From assembly GCF_001427875.1 (NCBI RefSeq), contig NZ_LMHK01000004.1:185903-249902 (forward strand): a stretch of 64,000 bases of DNA, read 5' to 3'. The notes beneath the pieces were generated by a model, which had not been told where the DNA came from, searched no databases, and saw nothing but the letters and a program-made list of their open reading frames with translations. Source of the DNA: Devosia sp. Root685 (lineage in GTDB: Bacteria; Pseudomonadota; Alphaproteobacteria; Rhizobiales; Devosiaceae). Position 1 is the first letter of the stretch. The number at the start of each line of letters is the position of its first letter. This document shows positions 39,287 through 50,483 of this stretch, piece after piece. The translations under genes were made by a program, and so were the position numbers.

Positions 39287-40270
39287 ATGTTCAACGCCTT
39301 CCGCACCTTTGTTCTTATCGCGGCCATGACCGCCCTGTTCATGGTGGTGGGCTATTTCATCGGCGGCACCGGCGGCATGATGATCGCCCTCCTGTTCGCC
39401 GCCGGCACCAATCTCTTTGCCTATTGGAATTCGGACAAAGTCGTCCTCCGCATGCAAAACGCGGTGCCCGTGGCCCAGAGCCAGGCGCCCGAACTCTATG
39501 ACATGGTCGAGACGCTCTCCCGGCGCGCCGGCATCCCGACGCCAGCCGTCTACGTCATCCAGTCCGACCAGCCCAATGCCTTTGCAACCGGCCGCGACCC
39601 CAATAATGCCGCTGTCGCCGTCTCGACGGGCCTCCTCCGCCAGCTCGAAACGCGCGAAGTGGCCGGCGTCGTCGCCCACGAACTGGCCCATATCCGCTCG
39701 CGCGATACTTTGACCATGACCATCACGGCGACCTTGGCCGGCGCGGTCTCGGCGCTTGCCCAGTTCGGGCTCTTTTTCGGCGGCGGCAACAATCGCGACA
39801 ATCCGCTCGGCGGCATCGGCGCCTTGCTGATGGTTTTCCTCGCCCCCGTCGCCGCCATGATGGTGCAGATGGCCGTCAGCCGCACCCGCGAATATGAAGC
39901 CGACAAGGATGGTGCGGAAATTTCCGGCGATCCGCTGGCTTTGGCTTCGGCGCTCAACAAGATCGCCACCCTCGCCGGCCGCCAGGTCAATGTCGCGGCC
40001 GAGCGCAACCCGGCCATGGCGCATATGTATATCATCAACCCGCTCTCGGGCGCCCGGATGGACAATCTCTTTTCCACCCACCCCGATACCGGCAATCGCA
40101 TCGCCGCCTTGCAGAGGCTTGCAGGCGAGATGCGCGTGGACGATAAGGGCCGCAGACCCGCGCCCCGTCCGCAAACCGCTTCGAGCGGCCGCGATACCGG
40201 CGGCGGCTGGCGGGTGCCGAGTGCAGGCCGTGGCGAAGACGACAGCGGCGTGCGCGGTCCTTGGGGATAG
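39287..40270 (+). CDS. htpX: Zinc metalloprotease HtpX
   Basis: The 327-residue M48 membrane protease degrades misfolded inner-membrane proteins. It has two N-terminal helices (about 7-25 and 31-48), zinc motif '[14 protein letters not shown]', two more helices (about 150-195) and '[13 protein letters not shown]' with the third ligand. The C-terminus has a hydrophilic Arg/Gly-rich tail of about 60 residues. The ATG at 39287 follows AAGGGG. It is transcribed divergently from the DUF1674 gene, and rsmB follows. Confidence 0.95.
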   Translation: MFNAFRTFVLIAAMTALFMVVGYFIGGTGGMMIALLFAAGTNLFAYWNSDKVVLRMQNAVPVAQSQAPELYDMVETLSRRAGIPTPAVYVIQSDQPNAFATGRDPNNAAVAVSTGLLRQLETREVAGVVAHELAHIRSRDTLTMTITATLAGAVSALAQFGLFFGGGNNRDNPLGGIGALLMVFLAPVAAMMVQMAVSRTREYEADKDGAEISGDPLALASALNKIATLAGRQVNVAAERNPAMAHMYIINPLSGARMDNLFSTHPDTGNRIAALQRLAGEMRVDDKGRRPAPRPQTASSGRDTGGGWRVPSAGRGEDDSGVRGPWG

Positions 40271-40319
40271 CGGGCATGGCGTGCCGGTGTCCCGATCTGC
40301 GATGCGAACAGGGTGACAC

Positions 40320-41621
40320 GTGACGAAAAAACCAGATCCGGCGGGCCTAAAACTTCGTCTCATTGCCGCCCAGAGGCTGCGCGCCGTTCTGGGCGGTGAG
40401 CATTTTGCGCCCGTTTCCGCCGCAGAGCTGGCCGATGGCCGCGACCGCTCCCTCGCCAATCGCCTGATCAACACGGCGCTCCGCCGTCATGGCCAGATCG
40501 ACGCCATGCTCCCCGAATTGCTCGAAAAGGGCATGCCGGCCAAATCAGGTACCTTTGAAGCCGTGCTGCGCCTGTCGCTGGCCCAACTGGTCTTCCTGCC
40601 CGATATCGGCGCCCATAGTGCGCTATTCCTCGCGGTAGAAGCCACCAAGCGCGACCCCAAGGCGCGGCATCTCTCGGGCCTGATGAACGCGGTCCTGCGC
40701 CGCGCCCAGGCCAATTCCGCCCGCTATGGTCTCCTCGACGATAGCCTGCTCCTCCCCGCTGCCCTCAGCGCAAAATGGGAAACGGCCTATGGCGCGGACG
40801 CCGTTGCGCGCTTTGTCGATGGCCTCATCGATGGCGCCCCGCTCGACCTGACGCTTAGGGAAGAGGATGCCGAACTGATCGAGGCCCTCGGTGGCGACAA
40901 GCTGATCGCCGATTCCATCCGCGTCGAAACCCGCGATCGTCCGGTCGACGCCCTACCCTTTTATGACGAAGGCCGCTGGTGGGTGCAGGACGTATCCTCC
41001 GCTCTGCCCGCCCGTCTCCTTGCCGCGAAATCAGGCGGGACCGTCCTCGACCTCTGCGCCGCCCCTGGCGGCAAGACTGCCCAATTGAGTAAAGCCGGCT
41101 ACGCCGTTACCGCCCTCGACAGCGACGCCACGCGCCTCGAACGCCTCAAGGCCAATATGGGGCGCCTTGGCTACAAGCCGAACGTTGTTGAGGCCGACGC
41201 CACAAATTACATCGCCGCCGAACCATTCGACGGCATTTTGGTCGATGCACCCTGCTCAGCCACCGGCACATTCCGCCGCCACCCCGAAGTTTTGTGGCAT
41301 CGCAGCGCCGCCGACATCGCGGGTCGCGTAAAACTGCAGCAGGGAATTTTTGCCCGCGCCGTGAAGAACCTCGCGCCCGGCGGCAGCCTCATTTATTGCG
41401 TCTGCTCGCTTGAGCCCGATGAGGGAGAAGCCGTGGCCGATTGGGCGGTAAAAACCTTCCAAAACATCGAACTGCATCCCGTCAATGCAAAGGAACTGCC
41501 GGGCCTTGAGAGCGCTGTCACACCAGCCGGCCTCGTCCGCACCCTGCCCTCAATGGCCCCGAACGGGGTCGAAGGCGGTATGGATGGTTTCTTTGTGGCG
41601 CGGTTTCGTTGCAAGCAGTAG
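40320..41621 (+). CDS. rsmB: 16S rRNA (cytosine-C5)-methyltransferase RsmB
   Basis: The 433-residue protein has an N-terminal NusB-like RNA-binding domain (about 10-130) and a Rossmann methyltransferase core with 'VLDLCAAPGGKTAQL' (SAM), the release Cys in 'DAPCSATGTFRRHP' and the nucleophile Cys in 'YCVCSLEPDEGE'. It methylates C967 of 16S rRNA in the E. coli numbering. GTG start at 40320. After it, 225 bp hold only a short direct repeat (TAGCTTGTCGCCxGCGC at about 41619 and 41642). Confidence 0.94.
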   Translation: MTKKPDPAGLKLRLIAAQRLRAVLGGEHFAPVSAAELADGRDRSLANRLINTALRRHGQIDAMLPELLEKGMPAKSGTFEAVLRLSLAQLVFLPDIGAHSALFLAVEATKRDPKARHLSGLMNAVLRRAQANSARYGLLDDSLLLPAALSAKWETAYGADAVARFVDGLIDGAPLDLTLREEDAELIEALGGDKLIADSIRVETRDRPVDALPFYDEGRWWVQDVSSALPARLLAAKSGGTVLDLCAAPGGKTAQLSKAGYAVTALDSDATRLERLKANMGRLGYKPNVVEADATNYIAAEPFDGILVDAPCSATGTFRRHPEVLWHRSAADIAGRVKLQQGIFARAVKNLAPGGSLIYCVCSLEPDEGEAVADWAVKTFQNIELHPVNAKELPGLESAVTPAGLVRTLPSMAPNGVEGGMDGFFVARFRCKQ

Positions 41622-41846
41622 CTTGTCGCCAGCGCAAGCCCTAGCTTGTCGCCGGCGCGCAGGCTAAATCTGTAGGCGACATAGTTTTCCAGCAAGAAAT
41701 CTATCCCCGGCTGGGCAAATCACGACAAATTCACTAGACGCTTCAATATCGAGCGGCCGGTGCCGCGTCTTAAAAGGTTCTTGTTCAGTGGGTTTTGAGG
41801 GCAGCGACCGACCTGCCCGCGTTGGTTTTTCGCGCGGAGGCAAAAG

Positions 41847-43472
41847 GTGAGCGGGCGTTTCGGTGCGAGCCCCCGGCGCTTCGGATTGCGCCTCGCCGAC
41901 GCCATCGTGACCTCGCGGTTCACCCGCTGGACCTGGCAGGGCCTGGCCGAGCAGGGTTATAAGGGCGAGCTCCCCGAATTTCGCCCGACCGATCGCGACG
42001 CCGTCCGCGAAATGATGTCGGGGCGCTATCTCCTCGCCTCAAAGCTGATCGAAACCGGCGGCACCTCGCCCTTTTCCGTCGATGTCGATTTCCCCGAATG
42101 GTGGAACAATCTCCAGAGTTTTTCCTGGCTCCGCCATTTCCGCGATGTGCGCGATCCCGGCGAAAAGCTCTTTGCCCGCACGCTGGTGCTCGATTGGATA
42201 GGCCGCGAAGGAAAATTCGATCCTGAAAGCTGGTCCCTGCCGCTGACCGGCCAGCGCGTCCTCAACTGGCTGCGCCACTTGCCGCTGCTCCTCGATGGCG
42301 CAACCCCCGATCAGGCCAAAACCATGCAGCGCAGCCTCGGCACACAGGTGCAAAGCCTGCGCGTTCGCGGCAAACTCGCGACCGATCCGGTGGACCGGCT
42401 CTTCGCCGCCCTCGGCATTCTCGGCGCCGAACTCTGCGAGCCCGAAGACTCAGCCGATGTCGAAGCGCGCCTGATGCAGCTCGACGCCGCCCTTGGCGAA
42501 CAGCTCGACGAAGAGGGCCTGCACAAGAGCCGCAACCCCCGCATCCAGCTCAATCTGCTGGTCGAACTGTCAAGCCTGCGCCAGGCCGCCAACCGCCATG
42601 GCAGCCCCACCTTCGCCTCGCTCTCCAATCGCATCGACCGTATGCACGAAGCGCTCGACGCCGTCACCCTATCGAGCGGCGAGCCGGCCTATTTCAATGG
42701 CTGCGGACAGGTGCCGCACGACGTGCTCGTGGCCGTGCAGGCCAATGGCCCGACCCCGACGCGCCGTTCGCGCATTCTCGGTGGCTATGGCATTTTGCGC
42801 AGCGGCCGCGCCGTCGTCGTCGCCGATTCAGGCCTCCGCCCGGAACCGGGCTTTGATGCCGAAGCCCATGCCGGCGCCCTGGCATTCGAATTTTCCCATG
42901 GCAGCGAACTGATCCTCGGCTCCTGCGGGCCCGCCCCGTCCGACATGCCGGAAACGCGCGATCTCTTCCGCCAGGCCATCGCCCATTCCTCGCCCACCAT
43001 CGAGGATGAAGACGCCTTTGTGCCGCCCAAGGGTTTCAGGGCCAGGCCACCAGCCGTGCCCGATATGGAACTGGTGCCGGCCGAGCACCTGCTTGCCGTC
43101 TCCTCCATCGGTTACGCCACCCGCTTTGGCGCCGAGATCGAACGTCGCCTGACCCTTCTGGGTGATGGCACGACGCTCGTGGGGCAGGATCGCGTTATTG
43201 CCGAAGGCACGCCCAGTGGCCACCTTTCCATTCGCTTCCACCTTGCCCCCGGCATTTCGGTCCATGCCCCGGTCGGCGAAGGCATGCGCCGGCTGACCCT
43301 CCCCAATGGCGAGGTCTGGAGCTTTCTCTGGGAAGGCGCCACCCTGCGGCAGGACGACAGTGTCCGCCAATCGGCCTATCTCGGTTTCAACCGCACCATC
43401 CAGCTCGTGCTCGAAGCCGAACTCGCCCCAGGCGTCGAAGTCGGCTGGATCCTGACGCGCGAACACGGTTGA
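41847..43472 (+). CDS. Heparinase II/III family protein
   Basis: The 541-residue protein has the helical toroid (about 70-300, including '[20 protein letters not shown]' and '[20 protein letters not shown]') and the beta-sandwich of the heparinase II/III family (about 320-540). Such proteins are mostly polysaccharide lyases, but alphaproteobacterial members lack clear substrates and have no signal peptide, as here. The GTG start at 41847 follows CGGAGG at 6 bp. In Hyphomicrobiales this gene commonly sits between rsmB and purH, exactly the context seen. Confidence 0.88.
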   Translation: MSGRFGASPRRFGLRLADAIVTSRFTRWTWQGLAEQGYKGELPEFRPTDRDAVREMMSGRYLLASKLIETGGTSPFSVDVDFPEWWNNLQSFSWLRHFRDVRDPGEKLFARTLVLDWIGREGKFDPESWSLPLTGQRVLNWLRHLPLLLDGATPDQAKTMQRSLGTQVQSLRVRGKLATDPVDRLFAALGILGAELCEPEDSADVEARLMQLDAALGEQLDEEGLHKSRNPRIQLNLLVELSSLRQAANRHGSPTFASLSNRIDRMHEALDAVTLSSGEPAYFNGCGQVPHDVLVAVQANGPTPTRRSRILGGYGILRSGRAVVVADSGLRPEPGFDAEAHAGALAFEFSHGSELILGSCGPAPSDMPETRDLFRQAIAHSSPTIEDEDAFVPPKGFRARPPAVPDMELVPAEHLLAVSSIGYATRFGAEIERRLTLLGDGTTLVGQDRVIAEGTPSGHLSIRFHLAPGISVHAPVGEGMRRLTLPNGEVWSFLWEGATLRQDDSVRQSAYLGFNRTIQLVLEAELAPGVEVGWILTREHG

Positions 43473-43539
43473 GCTTGGACTCTGCCGCCTGTTCGTGCTA
43501 GCGGAGCCCCGAAATCTCCTCCAATGCGGGCATAATCTC

Positions 43540-45123
43540 ATGGGCAAGACGGTCACGGTCGGGCGGGCGCTGCTTTCGGTATTCGACAAATCGGGCATGG
43601 CGGATTTTGCCCGCGCGCTTTCCGAGGCCGGCGTGGAGCTGGTTTCCACTGGCGGCACCCACAAATTGATCGCTGAAACCGGCCTGCCGGTGCGCGAAAT
43701 TTCGGACCTGACCGGTTTCCCCGAAATGATGGACGGCCGCGTCAAGACGCTGCATCCCAAAGTGCATGGCGGTCTCCTCGCGGTTCGTGACAATCCCGCG
43801 CACAAGGCAAGCATGGACGAACACGAAATCGGACCCATCGATCTCGTCGCCGTCAATCTCTACCCCTTCGAAAAGACCGTCGCTTCCGGCGCGTCCTATA
43901 ACGAGATCATCGAGAACATCGATATCGGCGGCCCCGCAATGGTGCGCTCGGCAGCCAAGAACCACGCCTATGTCACCGTCGTCGTCGATCCCGCCGACTA
44001 TCCCGCGATCGTCGAAGCCATCCGCAATGGCGGCATTCCCTATGAACTGCGCCAGAAACTGGCCGCAAAGGCCTATGCCCGCACCGCCGCCTATGACAGC
44101 GCCATTTCTGCCTGGTTCGCCAAAGAAATCGACTTTGCCGACGTAAACTATCGCAGCTTTGCCGGCACGCTACGCGAGGTCATGCGCTATGGCGAAAACC
44201 CCCATCAATGGGCGGCCTTTTACGGCACCGGCGAGAACCGCCCGGGCGTGGCCACAGCGAGCCAGGTGCAAGGCAAGACCCTCTCCTACAACAATATCAA
44301 CGACACCGACGCAGCCTTCGAACTGGTCTCCGAATTCGACCCCGCCGAGATCGCTGCCGTCGCCATCATCAAGCACGCCAATCCGTGCGGCGTTGCCATG
44401 GCCTCCAATTTGACCGAGGCCTATAAAAAGGCCCTGCGCACCGATCCGGTCTCGGCCTTTGGCGGCATCGTCGCCACCAATCGCGAGATCGACGCTGAAA
44501 CCGCGACCGAAATCGTCAAGGTTTTCACCGAGGTGATCGTCGCCCCTTCCGCGACGCCCGAAGCCCAGGCCATCATCGCCGCCAAGAAAAACCTGCGCCT
44601 GTTGCTGACCGGTGGCCTCGCCGATCCCAAGGCCGAAGGCCTGCAGGTGAAATCCGTGGCCGGTGGTCTGCTCGTGCAAAGCCGCGACAATCGCAATGTC
44701 GATGATTGCGAATTGAAGGTCGTCACCAAGCGCGCCCCGACCGAAGCCGAACTGGCTGATTTGAAGCTGGCGGCAAAAGTGGCAAAACACGTCAAGTCCA
44801 ACGCCATCATCTATGTGAAGGATGGCGCCACCGCCGGCATCGGCGCTGGCCAGATGTCCAGGGTCGACTCCGCTCGCGTTGCCCATCGCAAGTCGATCGA
44901 CGCCGCGGAAGCCGCCGGCATTGAAGGCGCACTGACGGTGGGTTCGGTCGTCGCTTCCGACGCGTTCTTTCCGTTTGCCGATGGTCTTGAGGCCCTCGTC
45001 GCGGCTGGCGCCACCGCCGTCATCCAGCCGGGCGGCTCCATGCGGGACGACGAGGTGATCGCTGCCGCCGACGCTGCCGGCATCGCCATGGTTCTCACCG
45101 GCATGCGCCACTTCCGCCACTAG
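43540..45123 (+). CDS. purH: Bifunctional AICAR transformylase/IMP cyclohydrolase
   Basis: The 527-residue enzyme completes the last two steps of IMP synthesis. The N-terminal cyclohydrolase domain reads '[20 protein letters not shown]', '[13 protein letters not shown]', and the C-terminal transformylase has the catalytic Lys-His in '[13 protein letters not shown]' plus '[20 protein letters not shown]'. The ATG at 43540 ([12 protein letters not shown]) is preferred over one 15 codons earlier. Full-length and unremarkable. Confidence 0.97.
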   Translation: MGKTVTVGRALLSVFDKSGMADFARALSEAGVELVSTGGTHKLIAETGLPVREISDLTGFPEMMDGRVKTLHPKVHGGLLAVRDNPAHKASMDEHEIGPIDLVAVNLYPFEKTVASGASYNEIIENIDIGGPAMVRSAAKNHAYVTVVVDPADYPAIVEAIRNGGIPYELRQKLAAKAYARTAAYDSAISAWFAKEIDFADVNYRSFAGTLREVMRYGENPHQWAAFYGTGENRPGVATASQVQGKTLSYNNINDTDAAFELVSEFDPAEIAAVAIIKHANPCGVAMASNLTEAYKKALRTDPVSAFGGIVATNREIDAETATEIVKVFTEVIVAPSATPEAQAIIAAKKNLRLLLTGGLADPKAEGLQVKSVAGGLLVQSRDNRNVDDCELKVVTKRAPTEAELADLKLAAKVAKHVKSNAIIYVKDGATAGIGAGQMSRVDSARVAHRKSIDAAEAAGIEGALTVGSVVASDAFFPFADGLEALVAAGATAVIQPGGSMRDDEVIAAADAAGIAMVLTGMRHFRH

Positions 45124-45232
45124 GCGAACACGGTGCCGTGAGCGTCAAAACCCCTCACGGTAAGACCTTCTTGACGGGGTTCTGGCACAACGGTGTCAGC
45201 GCCGGTCTCTTGCCAAGGCGCGAGGGATTTTC

Positions 45233-46588
45233 ATGCGGGTGGCCATACCGTCAGATCTCAGTGCCTTGCTGTCCTCCGGGCTGTTGCGCTCGGTGGGTTC
45301 GCTTGGCATCAAGGTCGCGACCGCGGGCCTCACCTACATCACCTATGTCGTCCTCTCGCGCACCATGACCGAGAGCGAATATGGCCATTTCGCCTTTGGC
45401 CTCGCGCTGGCAACCGTTCTCGCCATTATGGCAGGCATGGGCCAATCGACGGCGGTCCTGCGGCTTTGGCCGCAATTGCGCAGCAAGGGCGAAAACAGCG
45501 AGGCGGACGCCGTGGTCGCGGCCGGTTCGGCCATCACCATTGGCGCCAGCCTGATTCTCGCTGGCCTTCTCTGCGTCTTGGCCGTCGCCAGCATTCCCTT
45601 CCTGCCGCCCCGCGAAACCATCAACCATTTCATCGGCGCGGCCTTTCTTATCCTCCCCATGGCGCTGGCCGAATATAATTCCTCGGTGCTTCGGGCTCAG
45701 GGGTCTTTATGGACGGCGCTTCTTCCACGCGACATCTTTTGGCGCCTGCTCCTGCCGGCGGCCGTCGTCGGGCTCTTTTCAGTTGGAATCGTACTCAGCG
45801 GACCCGACGCGCTGACCCTTTCAGCCGCGTTGCTGATCGGCGCCCTGATCATGCAGATGAGCGTCGCGCTGCGGCGCCATTACGCCATCCTGCCACGGAT
45901 CGCGCCAATGCGTGGCCATTGGCAGCGCTGGGGAAGTCTGAGCAAATGGCTGTTGCTCGGCGCCCTCATCGAAACCTTCACCCTCAATGCCGACGTCATC
46001 CTTGTCGGCCTCATGCTCGATCTCGAAAGCTCCGGTCTCTATTTCAACGCCTTCCGGACCGCCGGCCTGATGACGCTCTTCACCTTCGCCATCGAATTGG
46101 TGATCGCCCCGATGGTGGCCGAACACTATCATTCCGGCGCGATGCGAAAAGCGCAGGCCATTACCGCTCTTTGCGCCTGGGCCGGCTTTGTCTTTTCTCT
46201 CGTGATCTTCGCCCTCTTCCTGTTCTTTGGCGAATTCATCCTTTCTCTCTTTGGTCCGGCCTATGCCGAGGGCACGCTGGTCCTGCTGCTGCTCGCCTTT
46301 GGCCTCCTGTTCGATGCTGTCACCGGCCCATCAAAGATCGTCATGATGATGACGGGCCACGAACGCGCCTATGTCGGCATTTTTGGCACCATCATGGGTG
46401 CCGGCTTTCTGGTGCAAATTGCCGTGATCCCGATCTGGGGCATAGTAGGCGCTGCAGCGGTCAACATGGGCTCGCGCATTCTGGCGCAAATCGCCATCGC
46501 GCTTTGGTGCCGCTATCGCATCGGGCTCGACACGAGCCTTCTCGGCGCGCTCGCCGTGCAGCGCCTGAAAGATGCCCCGGCCAGCTAA
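45233..46588 (+). CDS. Polysaccharide flippase (Wzx/oligosaccharide exporter type)
   Basis: The 451-residue integral membrane protein has about 12-14 predicted helices and the MOP-superfamily flippase character: the opening helix pair 'GIKVATAGLTYITYVVLSRT' and 'SEYGHFAFGLALATVLAIMA'. 'PAYAEGTLVLLLLAFGLLFD' and 'GIVGAAAVNMGSRILAQIAI' are also in keeping. It probably moves lipid-linked sugars across the inner membrane. No glycosyltransferase lies beside it, so the pathway is unknown. A hairpin overlaps its stop. Confidence 0.85.
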   Translation: MRVAIPSDLSALLSSGLLRSVGSLGIKVATAGLTYITYVVLSRTMTESEYGHFAFGLALATVLAIMAGMGQSTAVLRLWPQLRSKGENSEADAVVAAGSAITIGASLILAGLLCVLAVASIPFLPPRETINHFIGAAFLILPMALAEYNSSVLRAQGSLWTALLPRDIFWRLLLPAAVVGLFSVGIVLSGPDALTLSAALLIGALIMQMSVALRRHYAILPRIAPMRGHWQRWGSLSKWLLLGALIETFTLNADVILVGLMLDLESSGLYFNAFRTAGLMTLFTFAIELVIAPMVAEHYHSGAMRKAQAITALCAWAGFVFSLVIFALFLFFGEFILSLFGPAYAEGTLVLLLLAFGLLFDAVTGPSKIVMMMTGHERAYVGIFGTIMGAGFLVQIAVIPIWGIVGAAAVNMGSRILAQIAIALWCRYRIGLDTSLLGALAVQRLKDAPAS

Positions 46589-46609
46589 ACCGTACCCATG
46601 AGTACGGTT
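46588..46609 (+). terminator. Probable terminator after flippase gene
   Basis: The stem AACCGTAC (46588-46595) pairs with GTACGGTT (46602-46609) around CCATGA, followed by the T-rich CTTCTTG. Moderate strength, with no uninterrupted T run. Confidence 0.55.
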
Positions 46610-46685
46610 CTTCTTGACCCAAAACCCTCTCTGGGCTTAGAACCAATCCAAACTTCCATTCTTGCCCCTCGGAACGACACGAAGA

Positions 46686-48092
46686 ATGACCAAGGCCCGC
46701 ACGCTTTACGACAAGATCTGGGACGACCATCTGGTTCAGAACAATCCGGACGGCACGAGCCTGCTCTATATCGACCGTCACCTCGTCCACGAAGTGACGA
46801 GCCCCCAGGCATTCGAAGGCCTGCGCCTCAACGGCCGCAAGGTGCGCCACCCCGAGCGCACGCTGGCCGTGGTCGATCACAACGTGCCCACGACCGATCG
46901 TTCCCTGCCGAACCCGGATCCGGAAAGCGCCATCCAGATCGAGACGCTTGCCGAAAATACCCGTGATTTCGGCATCGAATATTATGACCCCTTCGACAAG
47001 CGGCAGGGTGTCGTCCACATCGTCGGTCCCGAACAGGGTTTTACCCTGCCGGGCATGACCATCGTTTGCGGCGATTCTCATACGTCTACCCACGGCGCTT
47101 TCGGCGCGCTTGCGCACGGCATCGGCACGTCTGAAGTCGAACACGTGCTGGCGACCCAGACGCTGATCCAGCAAAAAGCCAAAAACATGCTGGTGCGTGT
47201 CGATGGCCAGTTGCCGCCCGGCGTCACCGCCAAGGACATCATTCTCGCCATCATCGGCGAAATCGGTACCGCCGGTGGCAATGGCCACGTGATCGAGTTT
47301 GCCGGCGAAGCCATCCGCGCGCTCTCGATGGAAGGCCGCATGACGGTCTGCAACATGACCATCGAAGGCGGCGCCCGCGCTGGCCTGATCGCCCCCGATG
47401 AAACGACCTTCGCCTATGTGAAGGACCGTCCCCGCGCGCCAAAGGGCGAAGCCTTCGATATGGCCGTCGATTATTGGAAGACGCTCTATACCGACGAAGG
47501 CGCGCACTACGACAAGATCGTCGTGCTCGACGCCGCAAAGCTGCCGCCCATCGTCTCCTGGGGCTCTTCGCCCGAAGACGTCATCTCGGTTCAGGGCGCT
47601 GTGCCCAACCCCGATGACATCACCGACGAGAACAAGCGCGCCTCAAAGTGGCGAGCCCTCGACTATATGGGCCTGAAGCCCGGCACCCCGATCACCGAGA
47701 TCAAGCTCGATCGCGTCTTTGTCGGCTCGTGCACCAATGGCCGCATCGAGGATTTGCGCGCCGCAGCTGCCGTTATCGGTGGCCGCAAGGTCGCCAGCCA
47801 CGTCTCGGCCATGATCGTGCCGGGCTCGGGTCTCGTCAAGGAACAGGCCGAGGCCGAAGGCCTCGACGTGATCTTCAAGGATGCCGGCTTTGAATGGCGC
47901 GAGCCGGGCTGCTCCATGTGCCTTGCCATGAACCCGGACAAGCTAAAACCCGAAGAACGCTGCGCGTCGACCTCGAACCGCAATTTTGAAGGTCGCCAGG
48001 GCTTTAAGGGCCGCACCCACCTCGTTTCCCCCGCCATGGCTGCCGCGGCTGCCATTGCCGGCCACTTCGTCGATATCCGCGAGTGGAAGTAA
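46686..48092 (+). CDS. leuC: 3-isopropylmalate dehydratase large subunit
   Basis: The 468-residue aconitase-family subunit holds the [4Fe-4S] cluster. Its Cys ligands are in '[13 protein letters not shown]' and '[12 protein letters not shown]', and '[20 protein letters not shown]' is the substrate/cluster region. It isomerises 2- to 3-isopropylmalate with LeuD, whose gene is 9 kb away on the other strand. The start is ATG 46686 ([12 protein letters not shown]). Its last codons overlap the next gene by 10 bp. No leader peptide was recognised upstream. Confidence 0.97.
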   Translation: MTKARTLYDKIWDDHLVQNNPDGTSLLYIDRHLVHEVTSPQAFEGLRLNGRKVRHPERTLAVVDHNVPTTDRSLPNPDPESAIQIETLAENTRDFGIEYYDPFDKRQGVVHIVGPEQGFTLPGMTIVCGDSHTSTHGAFGALAHGIGTSEVEHVLATQTLIQQKAKNMLVRVDGQLPPGVTAKDIILAIIGEIGTAGGNGHVIEFAGEAIRALSMEGRMTVCNMTIEGGARAGLIAPDETTFAYVKDRPRAPKGEAFDMAVDYWKTLYTDEGAHYDKIVVLDAAKLPPIVSWGSSPEDVISVQGAVPNPDDITDENKRASKWRALDYMGLKPGTPITEIKLDRVFVGSCTNGRIEDLRAAAAVIGGRKVASHVSAMIVPGSGLVKEQAEAEGLDVIFKDAGFEWREPGCSMCLAMNPDKLKPEERCASTSNRNFEGRQGFKGRTHLVSPAMAAAAAIAGHFVDIREWK

Positions 48093-48514
48093 AAAGCACC
48101 GATTGGTCGGGGCTTTATGCCCCGACCCTCGATGATTTCGAGGCCTTGGCCAGCAACGCGCTCGCCAACCTCCCCGAGCCCTTCAAGTCGCTCGCCGCTG
48201 ACGTCACCTGTTCGGTGGCCGAGTTCGCCGAAGACGACATTCTCGAACACTTCAAGATGGAAAGCCCGTTCGAGCTGATGGGCCTTTTCACCGGCATCGG
48301 CCTCACCGAAGACGGCGCCGTGCCCCAGACCGGGCAGATGCCGAACACGGTTTTTCTCTACCGCCGCGCCATTCTCGATTATTGGGCCGAGAACGACGAC
48401 AACACGCTCGGCGAGGTCGTCACCCACGTGCTGATCCACGAGCTGGGCCACCACTTTGGCTTTTCCGACGACGACATGGAAGAGATCGAAGCCCGCGCCG
48501 ACGCCGAAGACTGA
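48083..48514 (+). CDS. Metallopeptidase-like zincin (DUF1025/MMP-type)
   Basis: The 143-residue protein begins with a GTG inside leuC (overlap 10 bp), implying coupling. The zinc motif is '[20 protein letters not shown]' (HExxH plus downstream H/D), the signature of a small family of predicted zinc-dependent proteases. '[17 protein letters not shown]' precedes it. There is no signal peptide, so it acts in the cytoplasm, if active. Its substrate is unknown. The neighbour on the far side is yciB on the opposite strand. Confidence 0.85.
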   Translation: MEVKSTDWSGLYAPTLDDFEALASNALANLPEPFKSLAADVTCSVAEFAEDDILEHFKMESPFELMGLFTGIGLTEDGAVPQTGQMPNTVFLYRRAILDYWAENDDNTLGEVVTHVLIHELGHHFGFSDDDMEEIEARADAED

Positions 48515-48520
48515 CCATAC

Positions 48521-48545
48521 AAAAATCCCCGCTTTCGCGGGGATT
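48521..48545 (-). terminator. Terminator of yciB transcript
   Basis: The stem AATCCCCGC (48524-48532) pairs with GCGGGGATT (48537-48545) around a TTTC loop. Read on the minus strand it ends in TTTTT. It is placed between the convergent zincin and yciB genes. Confidence 0.85.
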
Positions 48546-48552
48546 GGCGTTC

Positions 48553-49170
48553 TCAGCTCTCGACCACGATATTGGGCGGAGAAGGCGGTTCATTGGGCGG
48601 CGCATATTTGCTGAGCAGCGGAAGCTGGCTCAACGAGAACAGCACCGTCAGCGGCATCACGCCCCAGACCTTGAAGGAAATCCACACCTCGGTGGAGAAA
48701 TTGCGCCACAAGATTTCGTTGATGACGGCGAGGACGAAGAAGAAAAGGCCCCAGTTCAGCGTCAGGCGCCACCAGCCTTCCGGCCGCAGCTTATAGACTT
48801 CGCCGAAGACATATTTGAGCAGCGACTGTCCGAACAGCAGTCCGCCGAGCAGCACCGAGCCGAACAGCACATTGGTGATGGTCGGTTTGATCTTGATGAA
48901 TGTGTCGTCCTGCAGCCAGAGAGTGAGACCGCCAAAGACCACCACCACGGCGCCAGTGACCAGCGGCATGATGGCAACCTTTTTCAGGACCAGCCAGGAC
49001 ACCAACAGCGACACCACCATGGCGCCCATGAACCAGGCGGTAGCGACGAAAATATCGGCGCGCGCATTGGCGATGAAAAACACCACCAGCGGCCCCAGTT
49101 CCAGGGCCATTTTGGTAATTTGCGGGCGCAGTTCGTCCCAGCTGACGTCTGCTTCGGCTTTGTCGGTCAT
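48553..49170 (-). CDS. yciB: Inner-membrane septation protein YciB/IspZ-like
   Basis: The 205-residue protein has five or six hydrophobic helices ('GPLVVFFIANARADIFVATA', 'AIMPLVTGAVVVVFGGLTLW', 'NWGLFFFVLAVINEILWRNF') typical of septation protein A/IspZ. 'EGWWRLTLNWG' is family-diagnostic. It affects envelope synthesis and cell division in other bacteria. The start at 49170 (MTDKAEADVSW) is preferred; an in-frame ATG at 49182 is possible. It follows ftsY, the usual ftsY-yciB order. Confidence 0.93.
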   Translation of the reverse strand: MTDKAEADVSWDELRPQITKMALELGPLVVFFIANARADIFVATAWFMGAMVVSLLVSWLVLKKVAIMPLVTGAVVVVFGGLTLWLQDDTFIKIKPTITNVLFGSVLLGGLLFGQSLLKYVFGEVYKLRPEGWWRLTLNWGLFFFVLAVINEILWRNFSTEVWISFKVWGVMPLTVLFSLSQLPLLSKYAPPNEPPSPPNIVVES

Positions 49171-49266
49171 TGAACGTTCCATGGCGTATCCTGCCAATGT
49201 GATGGCATGAGCCACCTGATGCAAGCCGAATAGCCGGTAAGAGTGGTTAGATTTTGTCCGGGACCA

Positions 49267-50460
49267 CTACTCCTCGCCGGCAATCACCCGCGCAAAGTCC
49301 CTGGCTTCAAACGGTTCGAGATCGTCGACACCCTCGCCGACGCCGATGAAATGCACCGGCAGCCCGAATTTCTTGGCGATGGCGACCAGAATACCGCCGC
49401 GCGCCGTGCCGTCGAGCTTGGTCATGACAAGACCCGTCACCCCGGCGCGCTGGCCGAAGATTTCGACCTGTTTCAGCGCATTCTGACCGGTCGTCGCGTC
49501 GAGAGTGAGGAGCGTCGCATGCGGGGCATCGGGCTCCACCTTCTTGATGACGCGAATGACTTTTTCGAGCTCGTTCATCAGCTCGTCGCGGTTCTGCAAC
49601 CGCCCCGCAGTGTCGATAATAAGGACATCGCGGCCCTCTGCCTTGGCTTGGGTAACCGCATCAAAGGCAAGACCCGATGCGTCGGCGCCGGCGGGTTTGG
49701 TGATCACCGGCGCGCCGGTGCGCTGCCCCCAGATCTGCAACTGCTCGATTGCGGCAGCGCGGAATGTATCGCCAGCGGCCAGCATCACGGACTTGCCTTC
49801 GGCTGCGAACTTTTGGGCTAGCTTGCCGATAGTGGTGGTCTTGCCCGAGCCATTGACGCCGATCATCAGGATCACGAACGGTTTTTTTGTCGTATCGACG
49901 CTCAGCGGCCGGGCCACGGGACCGAGTACCTTTTCGACTTCCGAGGCGAGCACGGACCGCACGTCGCTATCCGAAATCTCGCGATCGAAACGATCGCGGC
50001 GCAGGGTTTCGGTGATGGCCATGGCCGTCTCGAGCCCGAGATCGGCCTGGATAAGCACATCTTCGAGTTCATCGAGCGTCGTTGCGTCGAGCTTGCGCTT
50101 AGTGAAGACCGAGGTGATCGAGGTCGTGAGATTGTCCGAAGAGCGTTTTAGCCCCGTCGTCAGGCGCGAAAACCAGCTCTGGCGCTGCGCCGGAACAGGG
50201 GTGGCGACGGGCGGCGCAACAAACTGGTCTTCCACCGCCTCGATATAGTCCGGTGTCGTCTCCGGCGGCCCGGGAAGGGGCGGCACATCGACGGGCTCGG
50301 GCTGCGGCACTGGCTCCGGAACAGGTTCAGGCGTCGGCGCAACGGGTTCGGGCACACCAACCGGGGTTTCCGGCTGCGTCTCGGGCGGGGCCGGTTGTAT
50401 TGGCGCGGGCTGATCGCCGCCAAAGAGGCGCTGGAAAAAGCCGGGTTTCTTTTCGGTCAT
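49267..50460 (-). CDS. ftsY: Signal recognition particle receptor FtsY
   Basis: The 397-residue GTPase docks ribosome-SRP complexes at the membrane. The N-terminal 75 residues are Pro/Glu/Val-rich (an acidic A region), then comes the NG domain: P-loop 'GVNGSGKTTTIGKLAQKFA', 'DTAGRLQNRDELMNEL' (G3) and 'VMTKLDGTARGG' (G4). Ffh, its partner, is encoded 2.6 kb away. It lies between mtaB and yciB, but a 121-bp palindrome separates it from mtaB. Confidence 0.97.
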   Translation of the reverse strand: MTEKKPGFFQRLFGGDQPAPIQPAPPETQPETPVGVPEPVAPTPEPVPEPVPQPEPVDVPPLPGPPETTPDYIEAVEDQFVAPPVATPVPAQRQSWFSRLTTGLKRSSDNLTTSITSVFTKRKLDATTLDELEDVLIQADLGLETAMAITETLRRDRFDREISDSDVRSVLASEVEKVLGPVARPLSVDTTKKPFVILMIGVNGSGKTTTIGKLAQKFAAEGKSVMLAAGDTFRAAAIEQLQIWGQRTGAPVITKPAGADASGLAFDAVTQAKAEGRDVLIIDTAGRLQNRDELMNELEKVIRVIKKVEPDAPHATLLTLDATTGQNALKQVEIFGQRAGVTGLVMTKLDGTARGGILVAIAKKFGLPVHFIGVGEGVDDLEPFEARDFARVIAGEE

Positions 50461-50483
50461 TGTCTGCCCTCAACGTCGTGGCA